Shown piece by piece: positions 35,154 through 42,503 of a stretch of DNA of 64,000 nucleotides. Made by a program: the position numbers and the translations under genes. Source of the stretch: Pseudomonas multiresinivorans (GTDB lineage Bacteria; Pseudomonadota; Gammaproteobacteria; Pseudomonadales; Pseudomonadaceae); contig NZ_CP048833.1 of the NCBI RefSeq assembly GCF_012971725.1, positions 5,642,001 to 5,706,000 of the forward strand. The letters run 5' to 3'. The notes under the pieces were generated by a model that was not told the DNA's origin, searched no databases, and saw only the letters and a program-made list of their open reading frames with translations. Every line of letters starts with the position of its first letter. The stretch's first letter is position 1.

Positions 35154-35220
35154 CCAGAACACCCGGCTTTTCCGTGCACTTTAAACCGGAGACCAGAAGC
35201 ACCGATGCCGACATGAGCCG

Positions 35221-35290
35221 AAGGAGCGGGCTCCGTCCGCGATGACTTCCGGGGCGATGCGGAGCCATCGCGGACAAAGTCCGCTCCCAC
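35221..35290. repeat. REP doublet, second family
   Basis: AAGGAGCGGGCTCCGTCCGC is followed after about 22 bases by its approximate inverse ATCGCGGACAAAGTCCGCTC. This is a different REP class from the GAGCGAGC units; the only other full copy here is at 38951-39021. Confidence 0.85.
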
Positions 35291-35303
35291 CCACGTCCCA
35301 CCC

Positions 35304-35525
35304 TCAACTCTTTTGGGCGGACTTCACGTACAACGCCTCGACCTGCTCCCGCGCCCACGGCGTGCGACGCAGGAAGGTCAGGCTGGACTTGATGCTCGGG
35401 TCGTTCTTGAAGCAGCGGATATCGATGCGTTTGGCCAATCCGTCCCAGCCGTACTGCGCCACCAGTTGGTTGAGGATCGCTTCCAGGGTCACGCCGTGCA
35501 GCGGGTTCTTCGGTTTGTCGGTCAT
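35304..35525 (-). CDS. VF530 family (DUF2132) small DNA-binding-like protein
   Basis: 73 residues matching the VF530 family throughout: NPLHGVTLEAILNQLVAQYG, RIDIRCFKNDPSIKSSLTFL and RRTPWAREQVEALYV. The family has a compact helical fold with suggested DNA binding; its biological role is unknown. It sits next to a REP doublet and 39 bp upstream in coordinates of the SMR gene on the same strand. Confidence 0.88.
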   Translation of the reverse strand: MTDKPKNPLHGVTLEAILNQLVAQYGWDGLAKRIDIRCFKNDPSIKSSLTFLRRTPWAREQVEALYVKSAQKS

Positions 35526-35564
35526 GTGGGTGTCGTCGTGCGGAGAATGCGCGGCACCTTAGCA

Positions 35565-35873
35565 TCAGGCCCGCAGCCCGGCCACGCCGGCGATGATCAG
35601 GGCGACCGACGCCAGCTTGGTCAGGGTCAGCGCCTCGCCCAGCAGCAGGAAGCCGAAGAACACCGTGCCCAGCGTGCCGATGGCGGTCCAGATCGGGTAG
35701 GCGATGCTCACCGGCAACTGGCGCATCGCCAGAGTGAGGAAGAAGATTCCGCCGATCACCGCGAGCACCGTCACCACGGTCGGCAACGGCCGGGTGAAGC
35801 CCTCGGCGTACTTCATCGACACCGCGAACATCACCTCGAACACCGCCGCCACCATCAGCATCGCCCAGGCCAT
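35565..35873 (-). CDS. Small multidrug resistance (SMR/SugE-Gdx type) exporter subunit
   Basis: 102 residues with four membrane helices. Glu13 in VAAVFEVMFAVSMKYAEGFT is the universal proton/substrate carboxylate, and the K-x-x-EGFTR pattern resembles the guanidinium-exporting SugE/Gdx branch rather than EmrE. The start ATG at 35873 overlaps the stop of azoR (ATGA), so it is translated with it. An earlier in-frame ATG (35888) lies inside azoR. No guanidine riboswitch was seen upstream of the pair. Confidence 0.85.
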   Translation of the reverse strand: MAWAMLMVAAVFEVMFAVSMKYAEGFTRPLPTVVTVLAVIGGIFFLTLAMRQLPVSIAYPIWTAIGTLGTVFFGFLLLGEALTLTKLASVALIIAGVAGLRA

Positions 35874-36511
35874 CACGCACGCGCCCACTCGCTCTCGGCG
35901 AGGTCGGCCAGGGCCTTTTCGACCTGTTGATAGGACACACGGAATGCCTCCGGATTACCTTCCTCGCCTTCGGCGGCGATCACCTGTACATCGTCGATGC
36001 CGATGAAACCCAGGGCCACACGCAGCCAGACGTCGGCATGGTTCATCCACTCGAGTGCGCCGCCTGGGCCCATACCTGCACCACCACGGCTGGTGACGAT
36101 CAATGCCTTTCGCCCCGTGACCAGCGGCTTGTATTCCGCCTCGCCATCTTTCACGAGCAGGTCGACCGTGCGGCCAACACGGACAATCTGGTCGACCCAG
36201 GCCTTCAACCCGCTGGGCACGCTGAAGTTGTACATCGGCGCGGAAATCACCAGCAGGTCGTGGGCGAGCAGTTCGTCGACCAACTCGTCGCTGAGTGCCA
36301 GCTCGGCCTGCAACTCGGCGGGGCGCTGCTCACCCAGCGGGTGGAAGGCGGCAGCAATGAACCCTTCGCTGACATGAGGCAGGTTCGCGCGGCCAACCTC
36401 GCGGCGGGTGATCTCAGCTTGCGGCAGCGCGGCGAGAAAGCCTTCCACCAGACGGCGGGAATGGGAGCGGTCGGCGCGGGGGCTAGCGTGAATGGCAAGA
36501 ACTCTGTTCAT
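35873..36511 (-). CDS. azoR: FMN-dependent NADH-azoreductase
   Basis: 212 residues of the flavodoxin-like NAD(P)H quinone/azo reductase family. The N-terminal IHASPRADRSHSRRLVEGFL motif binds FMN phosphate and ISAPMYNFSVPSGLKAWVDQ is the conserved active-site segment. It reduces quinones and azo dyes by two electrons in the cytoplasm. AAGGA precedes the ATG. It is the first gene of a coupled pair with the SMR exporter and divergent from a LysR regulator, suggesting induction by an electrophile or quinone. Confidence 0.92.
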   Translation of the reverse strand: MNRVLAIHASPRADRSHSRRLVEGFLAALPQAEITRREVGRANLPHVSEGFIAAAFHPLGEQRPAELQAELALSDELVDELLAHDLLVISAPMYNFSVPSGLKAWVDQIVRVGRTVDLLVKDGEAEYKPLVTGRKALIVTSRGGAGMGPGGALEWMNHADVWLRVALGFIGIDDVQVIAAEGEEGNPEAFRVSYQQVEKALADLAESEWARA

Positions 36512-36601
36512 CTGTCTTTCCTTGCTTGAGGTGTACACTGGGAAGGTCCTGAATGGCCTCCAATTGCTGCCTAAGCTATTTACCGGCAGAAAGACGGACA
36601 A

Positions 36602-36621
36602 CTGAGGGAATCTCCCTTCAG
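36602..36621. promoter_or_regulatory. Putative LysR operator
   Basis: CTGAGGGAATCTCCCTTCAG is an imperfect palindrome (one mismatch per arm) in the 139 bp between divergent azoR and its LysR gene, close to the LysR start. It is a likely autoregulatory or activation site. Confidence 0.4.
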
Positions 36622-36650
36622 ATGAATTCAACTCACCCATGGAGCATCGA

Positions 36651-37565
36651 ATGTTCGCCAATCTGCCGCTTCCAGCCCTGCGCACCTTCGAATCCGCTGC
36701 GCGTCAGTTGAGCTTCAAGGCCGCCGCCGAGGAACTGGCGGTGACGCCGACGGCGGTATCCCACCAGGTCCGCGCACTGGAGGAATGGCTGGGCCTGCCA
36801 CTCTTCGAGCGTCTGCCGCGCCAGGTGCGCCTGACCGAGTCCGGCGAGCGGCTGTTCCGCAGCCTGCACGGCGCGCTGCTGGAGGTCTCGCAATCAGTGG
36901 ACAGCCTGCGCCCGCAGCGCAGTGCCAGCAGCCTGACGATCTCCACCACGCCGGCCTTCGCCGCGCTGTGGCTGGTGCCGCGCCTGGGCCGTTTCTACGC
37001 ACGCCACCCGCATATCCGCCTGCGCCTGGACAGCCAATGCGAGCTGCTCGACCTGCAGCAGGACGCCAGCGTCGACCTGGCGATCCGCTACGGCTTCGGC
37101 GACTACCCGCGCATGCACAGCCAGTTCCTTTTGGCCGAACGCTTCGCCGTCTATGGCGCGCCAACGCTGGTGGCCAGCGCCGACGTGGAAGTACCGGAAA
37201 TGATCAGTGTGCGCTGGCACAATTCCCAGCTCTACGAACGCGGTTGGAAGGCCTGGTGCCAAATGGCCGGCGAGGAATGCCTGCTGACCTGCGCCGTGCA
37301 ACGCGAGTACGACGAGGAGTTCTACGCCCTGCAGGCGGCGATCGCCGGCCAGGGCCTGGTACTGGCCAGTTCGCTGCTGGTGTCGGAGTGCGTGGAGAAG
37401 GGCCTGCTGGTGCCGTATCGCCCAGAGATCAACGTGCCCGGCGCGCGCTATACCGCACTGTGCGTGCCAGGGCGCGAGCGCCACCCGCCAGTGCGCGCGT
37501 TCCTCGACTGGCTGGCCGAAGAAGCCGCGCAGGCAGCCGATCCGCTGATCGACAACGCCGCCTGA
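36651..37565 (+). CDS. LysR-family regulator (GcvA-like)
   Basis: 304 residues. The opening LPLPALRTFESAARQLSFKA and helix-turn-helix EELAVTPTAVSHQVRALEEW are characteristic of the GcvA-like branch, followed by an effector-binding domain (SLTISTTPAFAALWLVPRLG). The ATG at 36651 has GGAG six bases upstream and is preferred to the in-frame ATG at 36639. It is divergent from azoR-SMR, its presumed target. Confidence 0.9.
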   Translation: MFANLPLPALRTFESAARQLSFKAAAEELAVTPTAVSHQVRALEEWLGLPLFERLPRQVRLTESGERLFRSLHGALLEVSQSVDSLRPQRSASSLTISTTPAFAALWLVPRLGRFYARHPHIRLRLDSQCELLDLQQDASVDLAIRYGFGDYPRMHSQFLLAERFAVYGAPTLVASADVEVPEMISVRWHNSQLYERGWKAWCQMAGEECLLTCAVQREYDEEFYALQAAIAGQGLVLASSLLVSECVEKGLLVPYRPEINVPGARYTALCVPGRERHPPVRAFLDWLAEEAAQAADPLIDNAA

Positions 37566-37725
37566 GCCTGCCGCTGCGCCCGCGCAGGCGTCCCTTTGCC
37601 GTGCGCGGGCCGGGATGCGCGGTTAGAATTGCACTCCGCCGCAACAACAATTCTTCTTTGCCCGCGACACGCCGCGTGCGTGATCCCAAGGCACGGCCTG
37701 AGCCCCACTTCACCTCAGGATTCCC

Positions 37726-38922
37726 ATGACAACCGCGCAAGACACCCGCACTGGCAGCTGGCTGAACGTCATCGCCCTGGCCATCGCCGCCTTCATTTTC
37801 AACACCACCGAGTTCGTCCCGGTGGGCCTGCTCAGCGACATCGGCGCAAGCTTCGACATGCGCCCGGAACAGACCGGCCTGATGCTCACGCTCTACGCCT
37901 GGGTAGTATCGCTGGCCTCGCTGCCGCTGATGCAGCTGACCCGCAACATGGAGCGCCGCCGCCTGCTGGTGGTGATCTTCTGCCTGTTCATCGTCAGCCA
38001 CGTGCTCTCCGGCTTCGCCTGGAACTTCACGGTGCTGATGATCAGCCGCTTCGGCATCGCCTTCGCCCACGCGGTGTTCTGGTCGATCACCGCCTCGCTC
38101 GCCGTGCGCGTGGCGCCGCCGGGGCAGCAGGCGAAAGCCCTTGGCCTGCTGGCCACCGGGACCATCCTGGCGATGGTGCTGGGCATTCCGCTGGGCCGCG
38201 TGCTGGGTGAAGCGATGGGCTGGCGCACCACCTTCCTGGCGATTGCCGGCGTCTCGGTGGTCGTGGTGCTCTGGCTGGCCCGCGCGCTGCCGCTGCTTCC
38301 GAGCCAGAACTCCGGTTCGCTGCGCAGCCTGCCACTGCTGCTGCGCCGCCCGGCGCTGGTGTCGATGTACGTGCTCACCGTGCTGGTGATCACCGCGCAA
38401 TTCACCGCCTACAGCTACATCGAGCCCTTCGCGCGGGAAATCGCCGCGCTGGACAGCCGGCAGACCACGCTGCTCCTGCTGCTATTCGGCGGCGCCGGGA
38501 TGTTCGGTTCGATCCTCTTCAGCCGCTACAGCGAGCGCTTCCCGCGCGCCTTCCCGTGCCTGGCCATCGCCGTGCTCGGCGGCTCGCTCCTGCTGCTGAT
38601 GCCGCTTTCCCATTCGCCCACGGCGCTACTGGGCCTGAGCCTGTTCTGGGGCGCGGCGATCCTCTGCTTCGGCCTGGCGCTGCAGGCCAAGGTCCTGCAA
38701 CTGGCCCACGACGCCACCGACGTGGCCATGGCGATGTTCTCCGGCCTGTACAACGTCGGTATCGGCGGCGGTGCGCTGCTGGGCAGCCGCGTGGCGGTGG
38801 GCATGGGGCTGGAGTGGATCGGCTACGTTGGCGGCGCGCTGGCGGTGGTCGGCCTGCTGCTGTGCCTGTTCGCCTGCTGGCGGTATGCGGCGGCGATGAG
38901 TGGCGGGCACGCCTCGCATTAA
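37726..38922 (+). CDS. MFS sugar-efflux transporter (SotB-like)
   Basis: 398 residues with 12 predicted membrane helices. The first helix carries AFIFNTTEFVPVGLLSDIG, the signature of the SotB/YdeA arabinose-efflux branch of DHA1 transporters, and the RRRLLVVIFCLFIVSH loop follows helix 2. It exports sugars or drugs with a proton antiport. It stands 160 bp behind the LysR gene in the same direction; its 3' side carries two REP doublets and a terminator. Confidence 0.88.
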   Translation: MTTAQDTRTGSWLNVIALAIAAFIFNTTEFVPVGLLSDIGASFDMRPEQTGLMLTLYAWVVSLASLPLMQLTRNMERRRLLVVIFCLFIVSHVLSGFAWNFTVLMISRFGIAFAHAVFWSITASLAVRVAPPGQQAKALGLLATGTILAMVLGIPLGRVLGEAMGWRTTFLAIAGVSVVVVLWLARALPLLPSQNSGSLRSLPLLLRRPALVSMYVLTVLVITAQFTAYSYIEPFAREIAALDSRQTTLLLLLFGGAGMFGSILFSRYSERFPRAFPCLAIAVLGGSLLLLMPLSHSPTALLGLSLFWGAAILCFGLALQAKVLQLAHDATDVAMAMFSGLYNVGIGGGALLGSRVAVGMGLEWIGYVGGALAVVGLLLCLFACWRYAAAMSGGHASH

Positions 38923-38950
38923 TCGCCACACGCCGGGCTCACCGACTAGC

Positions 38951-39021
38951 GTAGGAGCGGACTCCGTCCGCGATAGATTCACATCGCGCCGATGGGCATC
39001 GCGGACGGAGTCCGCTCCTAC
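38951..39021. repeat. REP doublet, second family
   Basis: GTAGGAGCGGACTCCGTCCG and its inverse GCGGACGGAGTCCGCTCCTA, the best-preserved copy of this second class in the window. Confidence 0.9.
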
Positions 39022-39047
39022 GCACAGGTCAGCACGGAGCCATGACC

Positions 39048-39124
39048 TGTAGGAGCGAGCTTGCTCGCGAACCTGCCCGACACCCACGGCATCAAGGGGG
39101 TTCGCGAGCAAGCTCGCTCCTACA
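39048..39124. repeat. REP doublet, first family
   Basis: TGTAGGAGCGAGCTTGCTCG and its inverse lie 26 bp after the second-family doublet, giving four REP units in tandem between the MFS gene and the terminator. Confidence 0.92.
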
Positions 39125-39146
39125 GAAAAGCCAATCCTGACGCCAC

Positions 39147-39186
39147 AAAAAAAGGCCGCGCCCCTTGCGGGAGCGCGGCCTTTTTC
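39147..39186. terminator. Bidirectional rho-independent terminator
   Basis: Stem AAAGGCCGCGC pairing with GCGCGGCCTTT around a CCCTTGCGGGA loop region, flanked by an A-run on the left and a T-run on the right. It separates the convergent MFS and putP genes. Confidence 0.93.
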
Positions 39187-39199
39187 ATTCAGCTAGGGA

Positions 39200-40717
39200 T
39201 CAGCGGCTGGTCACCGCAGTGCCGGCCGGCTGAGTGGCCTCGGCGTATTCCGCCTCGGCTTCCTCGAAGCGCTGGATCATCGCCTTCGACGGTGCCGAGC
39301 CGATCAGGCTGAACACCACGATGGAGATGCTGGAGAGGATGAAGCCCGGGATGATCTCGTACAGGCCGAGCCAGCCGAACTGCTTCCAGACGATCACGGT
39401 GACCGCACCGACGATAATGCCGGCCAGCGCGCCGTTGCGGGTCATGCCCTTCCACAGCACGGAGAACAGCACCAGCGGACCGAAAGCGGCACCGAAGCCG
39501 GCCCAGGCGTAGGACACCAGGCCCAGGACGCGGTTTTCCGGGTTGGCGGCCAGGGCGATGGACACCAGCGCGACCAGCAGCACCATGGCGCGACCGACCC
39601 ACACCAGCTCCAACTGGCTGGCGTTCTTGCGCAGGAAGGCCTTGTAGAAGTCTTCGGTCAGCGCCGAGGAGCACACCAGCAACTGGCAGCTCAGGGTGCT
39701 CATCACGGCAGCGAGGATGGCGGACAGCAGCACGCCGGCGATCCACGGGTTGAACAGGATCTTTGCCAGTTCGATGAAGATGCGCTCGTGGTTCTCGCCA
39801 ACTGCGCCAGCCTGCTCCGGGTGCGCCTGGAAGTAGGCGATGCCGAAGAAGCCGACGGCGACGGCGCCACCCAGGCAGAGGATCATCCAGGTCATGGAGA
39901 TGCGGCGGGCTGCCGGGATCGACTTCACCGAATCAGCGGCCATGAAGCGCGCCAGGATGTGCGGCTGGCCGAAGTAGCCCAGGCCCCAGGCCATTAGCGA
40001 CAGCACGCCGACGAAGGAAGCGCCCTTGAACATGTCGAAGTTGGCGGCGTCCTTCAGCTCGATGGCAGCGAAGGTCGGCTCCACGCCACCGGTGGCGAAC
40101 AGCACGATCACCGGAGTGAGGATCAGCGCGAAGATCATCAGCGAGGCCTGCACGGTGTCGGTCCAGCTCACCGCCAGGAAGCCACCGACGAAGGTGTAGG
40201 CGATGGTCGCGGCGGCACCGGCCCACAGCGCGGTCTCGTAGGACATGCCGAAGGTGCTTTCGAACAGGCGGGCGCCGGCGACGATGCCGGAGGCGCAGTA
40301 GATGGTGAAGAACACCAGGATCACCAGCGCGGAGATCACCCGCAGGATGCGGCTGTTGTCCTCGAAGCGGGTGCTGAAGTAGTCCGGCAGGGTCAGCGCA
40401 TTGCCGTTGTGCTCGGTATGCACGCGCAGGCGACCGGCAACGAACAGCCAGTTCAGGTAGGCGCCGCAGATCAGGCCGATGGCGATCCAGCTTTCCGAGA
40501 TGCCCGACAGGTAGATGGCGCCGGGCAGGCCCATCAGCAGCCAGCCGCTCATGTCCGAAGCACCGGCCGACAGGGCGGTGACGAAGCTGCCGAGGCTACG
40601 GCCACCGAGGATGTAGTCGGAGAAGTTGTTGGTCGAACGATAGGCGGCCAAGCCGATCAGAACCATGGCCGCGATGTAGATCACGAAAGTGATCAGTGTT
40701 GGCGTGTTGACGCTCAT
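39200..40717 (-). CDS. putP: Sodium/proline symporter
   Basis: 505 residues, 13 predicted membrane helices of the SSS family. The sodium-site helices are recognisable in ALSAGASDMSGWLLMGLPGA and the long FVGGFLAVSWTDTVQASLMI stretch, both highly conserved in PutP. It imports proline with sodium across the inner membrane for use as carbon and nitrogen source. In P. aeruginosa the divergent neighbour is putA; here no putA is present upstream. Confidence 0.95.
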   Translation of the reverse strand: MSVNTPTLITFVIYIAAMVLIGLAAYRSTNNFSDYILGGRSLGSFVTALSAGASDMSGWLLMGLPGAIYLSGISESWIAIGLICGAYLNWLFVAGRLRVHTEHNGNALTLPDYFSTRFEDNSRILRVISALVILVFFTIYCASGIVAGARLFESTFGMSYETALWAGAAATIAYTFVGGFLAVSWTDTVQASLMIFALILTPVIVLFATGGVEPTFAAIELKDAANFDMFKGASFVGVLSLMAWGLGYFGQPHILARFMAADSVKSIPAARRISMTWMILCLGGAVAVGFFGIAYFQAHPEQAGAVGENHERIFIELAKILFNPWIAGVLLSAILAAVMSTLSCQLLVCSSALTEDFYKAFLRKNASQLELVWVGRAMVLLVALVSIALAANPENRVLGLVSYAWAGFGAAFGPLVLFSVLWKGMTRNGALAGIIVGAVTVIVWKQFGWLGLYEIIPGFILSSISIVVFSLIGSAPSKAMIQRFEEAEAEYAEATQPAGTAVTSR

Positions 40718-41503
40718 GGGGACTCCCCTACAGCTTGTTTTTATCCGGGTACGCGGGGTATCGCGGACCCTTGACTGGCAGCCGGCGTGGTTGACGCCGA
40801 CCGGTTAGCGCTTGCTCACAGGCAAACCGGGTTGCGCGTGATGCCAAACAGGCACCGAACCGCTACGCATCCCGACGCAGGCACGCCCTCGTCCTTGCTG
40901 GCGTCATCCTGCAGCCGCCGTCTCACCACGGCGACTTCCGCCCCGCCTTCGCCGGTGGGCGAGGTGCGGGCCGTTTCCCGGGCGTTGCCCGGTCATCCTT
41001 CAGGCGCCGGAGTCGGCGTCCTGCTCCCGACGAGTTATCTCCAGCCGCACAATACGGGGCTGGCGAGGAAGCTCGTCGGCAGTGACTGAAATTGAGCACA
41101 CGCACGCATGAAGAAGCGGCAGGGAGTGGCCGGCGCGCGAGGGCGCGGATTGTACAGAAAGCAGGCGATGCGGTTGCACCGGTCCGACCGGTGACGGCGC
41201 GAGGCCACGGGCAGGCGCTGCAGGCCGGGCCGTGAAGGAAGTGGCGCGGCCAGGTGCAGGCGCGCGACAGGCAAAGACAGAACCGGTGATGGGCATGGCG
41301 CCCCTCCCGCGTATCGAGCTGGCTGTTGTTCTTGGTCTGACCGGGTTGCACCTTGGAACACCAGCAACGCGGTGGGCGGACTCTATGGGTTGCACCCTGC
41401 GAAATTCTTGCTGAAAGCTCTGGAGTTCTTGCAAAAGACTCCGGCGCCCGAAGGGCGATACCTGACCAATCGATCAGCAACTCACGGCGCGCAGCCCTGC
41501 GAT
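40718..41503. other. 786 bp gene-free region upstream of putP
   Basis: It occupies the place where a divergent putA would begin. No frame in it resembles PutA or any protein family; open frames are low-complexity GC-rich shadows. A partial palindrome (GGAGTTCTTGCAAAAGACTC, from 41422) lies near its right edge and could be an operator. No terminator, REP unit or tRNA was seen. Confidence 0.5.
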
Positions 41504-42253
41504 TCAGCAGCGGCGCAGGTTGCCCGGGGTCAACCCCAGGTAACGGCGCATCGCGGTGGTCAATGCGCTCTGGCTGGAGAAGCCGCACTCCCCGGCTACG
41601 CCGACCAATGGCAGCTCGGTTTCCCGCAGCAGGCGCGCGGCGCGGTCGAGGCGCTGGCGCAGCAGGTACTGGTGCGGCGTGAGGCCGACACGGTCCTTGA
41701 ACTGCGCATGGAAATGGCTCGGACTCAGGCAGGCGACCTGCGCCAGCTCCGCCACGGTGATGCGCCGGGAAAGATGATCGGCGATGTAGCCATCCAGCCG
41801 CTCCAGATCCAGCGGCCCGTTGCGCGGCGCACGGTCTTCGCCGAACAGCCGCAGGTGCAATGCTCGCAGCAACACACCACCCAGGGCACGGGCGAGCAGC
41901 GGGTCATCGCCGTAGCGGGCGATTTCCGCCCCGGCGTAGCTGAGCAGGTTCTGGAAGTCCGCATCCAGCGTCGGGTAGCGCGGCATATCGAAGAGCCTCG
42001 CCAGCAGCTCGCGGTCCTGCTCGCCGGCACCCGCCTCGGTCAGATCGACGATCAGCATCCGGTTGTCGCCCAGCCCGGCGAACTGGTGCCCGACATCTCC
42101 TGGCACCAGGCATGCGCGCATGCGGCAGACCTCGCCGGCGGTACCGCCTATCTCGAACTCCGCACGGCCGCTCAGGGACATCACCAACTGGTGATGGTCA
42201 TGGGCGTGCTGGTCAGCCTGGTCGGGCAGCGTGGCGAGACGGGTATCGAACAT
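41504..42253 (-). CDS. AraC-family transcriptional regulator
   Basis: 249 residues. The N-terminal cupin domain (HAHDHHQLVMSLSGRAEFEI) is followed by an AraC DNA-binding domain at about 150-249 (ITVAELAQVACLSPSHFHAQ and VAGECGFSSQSALTTAMRRY). It is divergent from the ZnuD-like receptor gene with 250 bp between, and separated from putP by the 786 bp gap. Its target is not evident: the receptor has its own Zur box, so a role at putP or elsewhere is possible. Confidence 0.88.
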   Translation of the reverse strand: MFDTRLATLPDQADQHAHDHHQLVMSLSGRAEFEIGGTAGEVCRMRACLVPGDVGHQFAGLGDNRMLIVDLTEAGAGEQDRELLARLFDMPRYPTLDADFQNLLSYAGAEIARYGDDPLLARALGGVLLRALHLRLFGEDRAPRNGPLDLERLDGYIADHLSRRITVAELAQVACLSPSHFHAQFKDRVGLTPHQYLLRQRLDRAARLLRETELPLVGVAGECGFSSQSALTTAMRRYLGLTPGNLRRC

Positions 42254-42391
42254 GGCGCGATCTGATCAAATTTTGAGCATGGTACGAAAATTCCATCGAC
42301 CTGCCCAGCCAGCAGGTGCAACCCGGCGCAACTCGCCACCAGGCTCCGCACGAAATCATCTAAGCAGGAAATTTTTGCTAACCGATAGATA

Positions 42392-42406
42392 TGTTATGTT
42401 ATAACA
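42392..42406. promoter_or_regulatory. Zur box upstream of the ZnuD-like receptor
   Basis: TGTTATGTTATAACA differs at one position from the gammaproteobacterial Zur core (TGTTATA-N-TATAACA). It is in an AT-rich patch about 100 bp upstream of the receptor start and predicts repression by zinc-loaded Zur. Confidence 0.75.
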
Positions 42407-42503
42407 AACAACACTTCCCCATCTTCCCCTTCCCGCCGCCTGGCGCATCCCTGACCACGAAGGGAGGGGATCGCTTTGCCAGAAGAAAAATCAGGAGTTC
42501 GTC

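Noticed and set aside
407..39124. Possible CRISPR array from recurring short repeats
   Set aside because: The repeats are palindromic REP units in inverted pairs, kilobases apart, with no regular spacers and no cas genes.
40718..41503. Possible putA remnant (pseudogene)
   Set aside because: Frames in the gap show no PutA-like segment on either strand, so a deletion or relocation is more likely than a decaying copy. I did not annotate a pseudogene.
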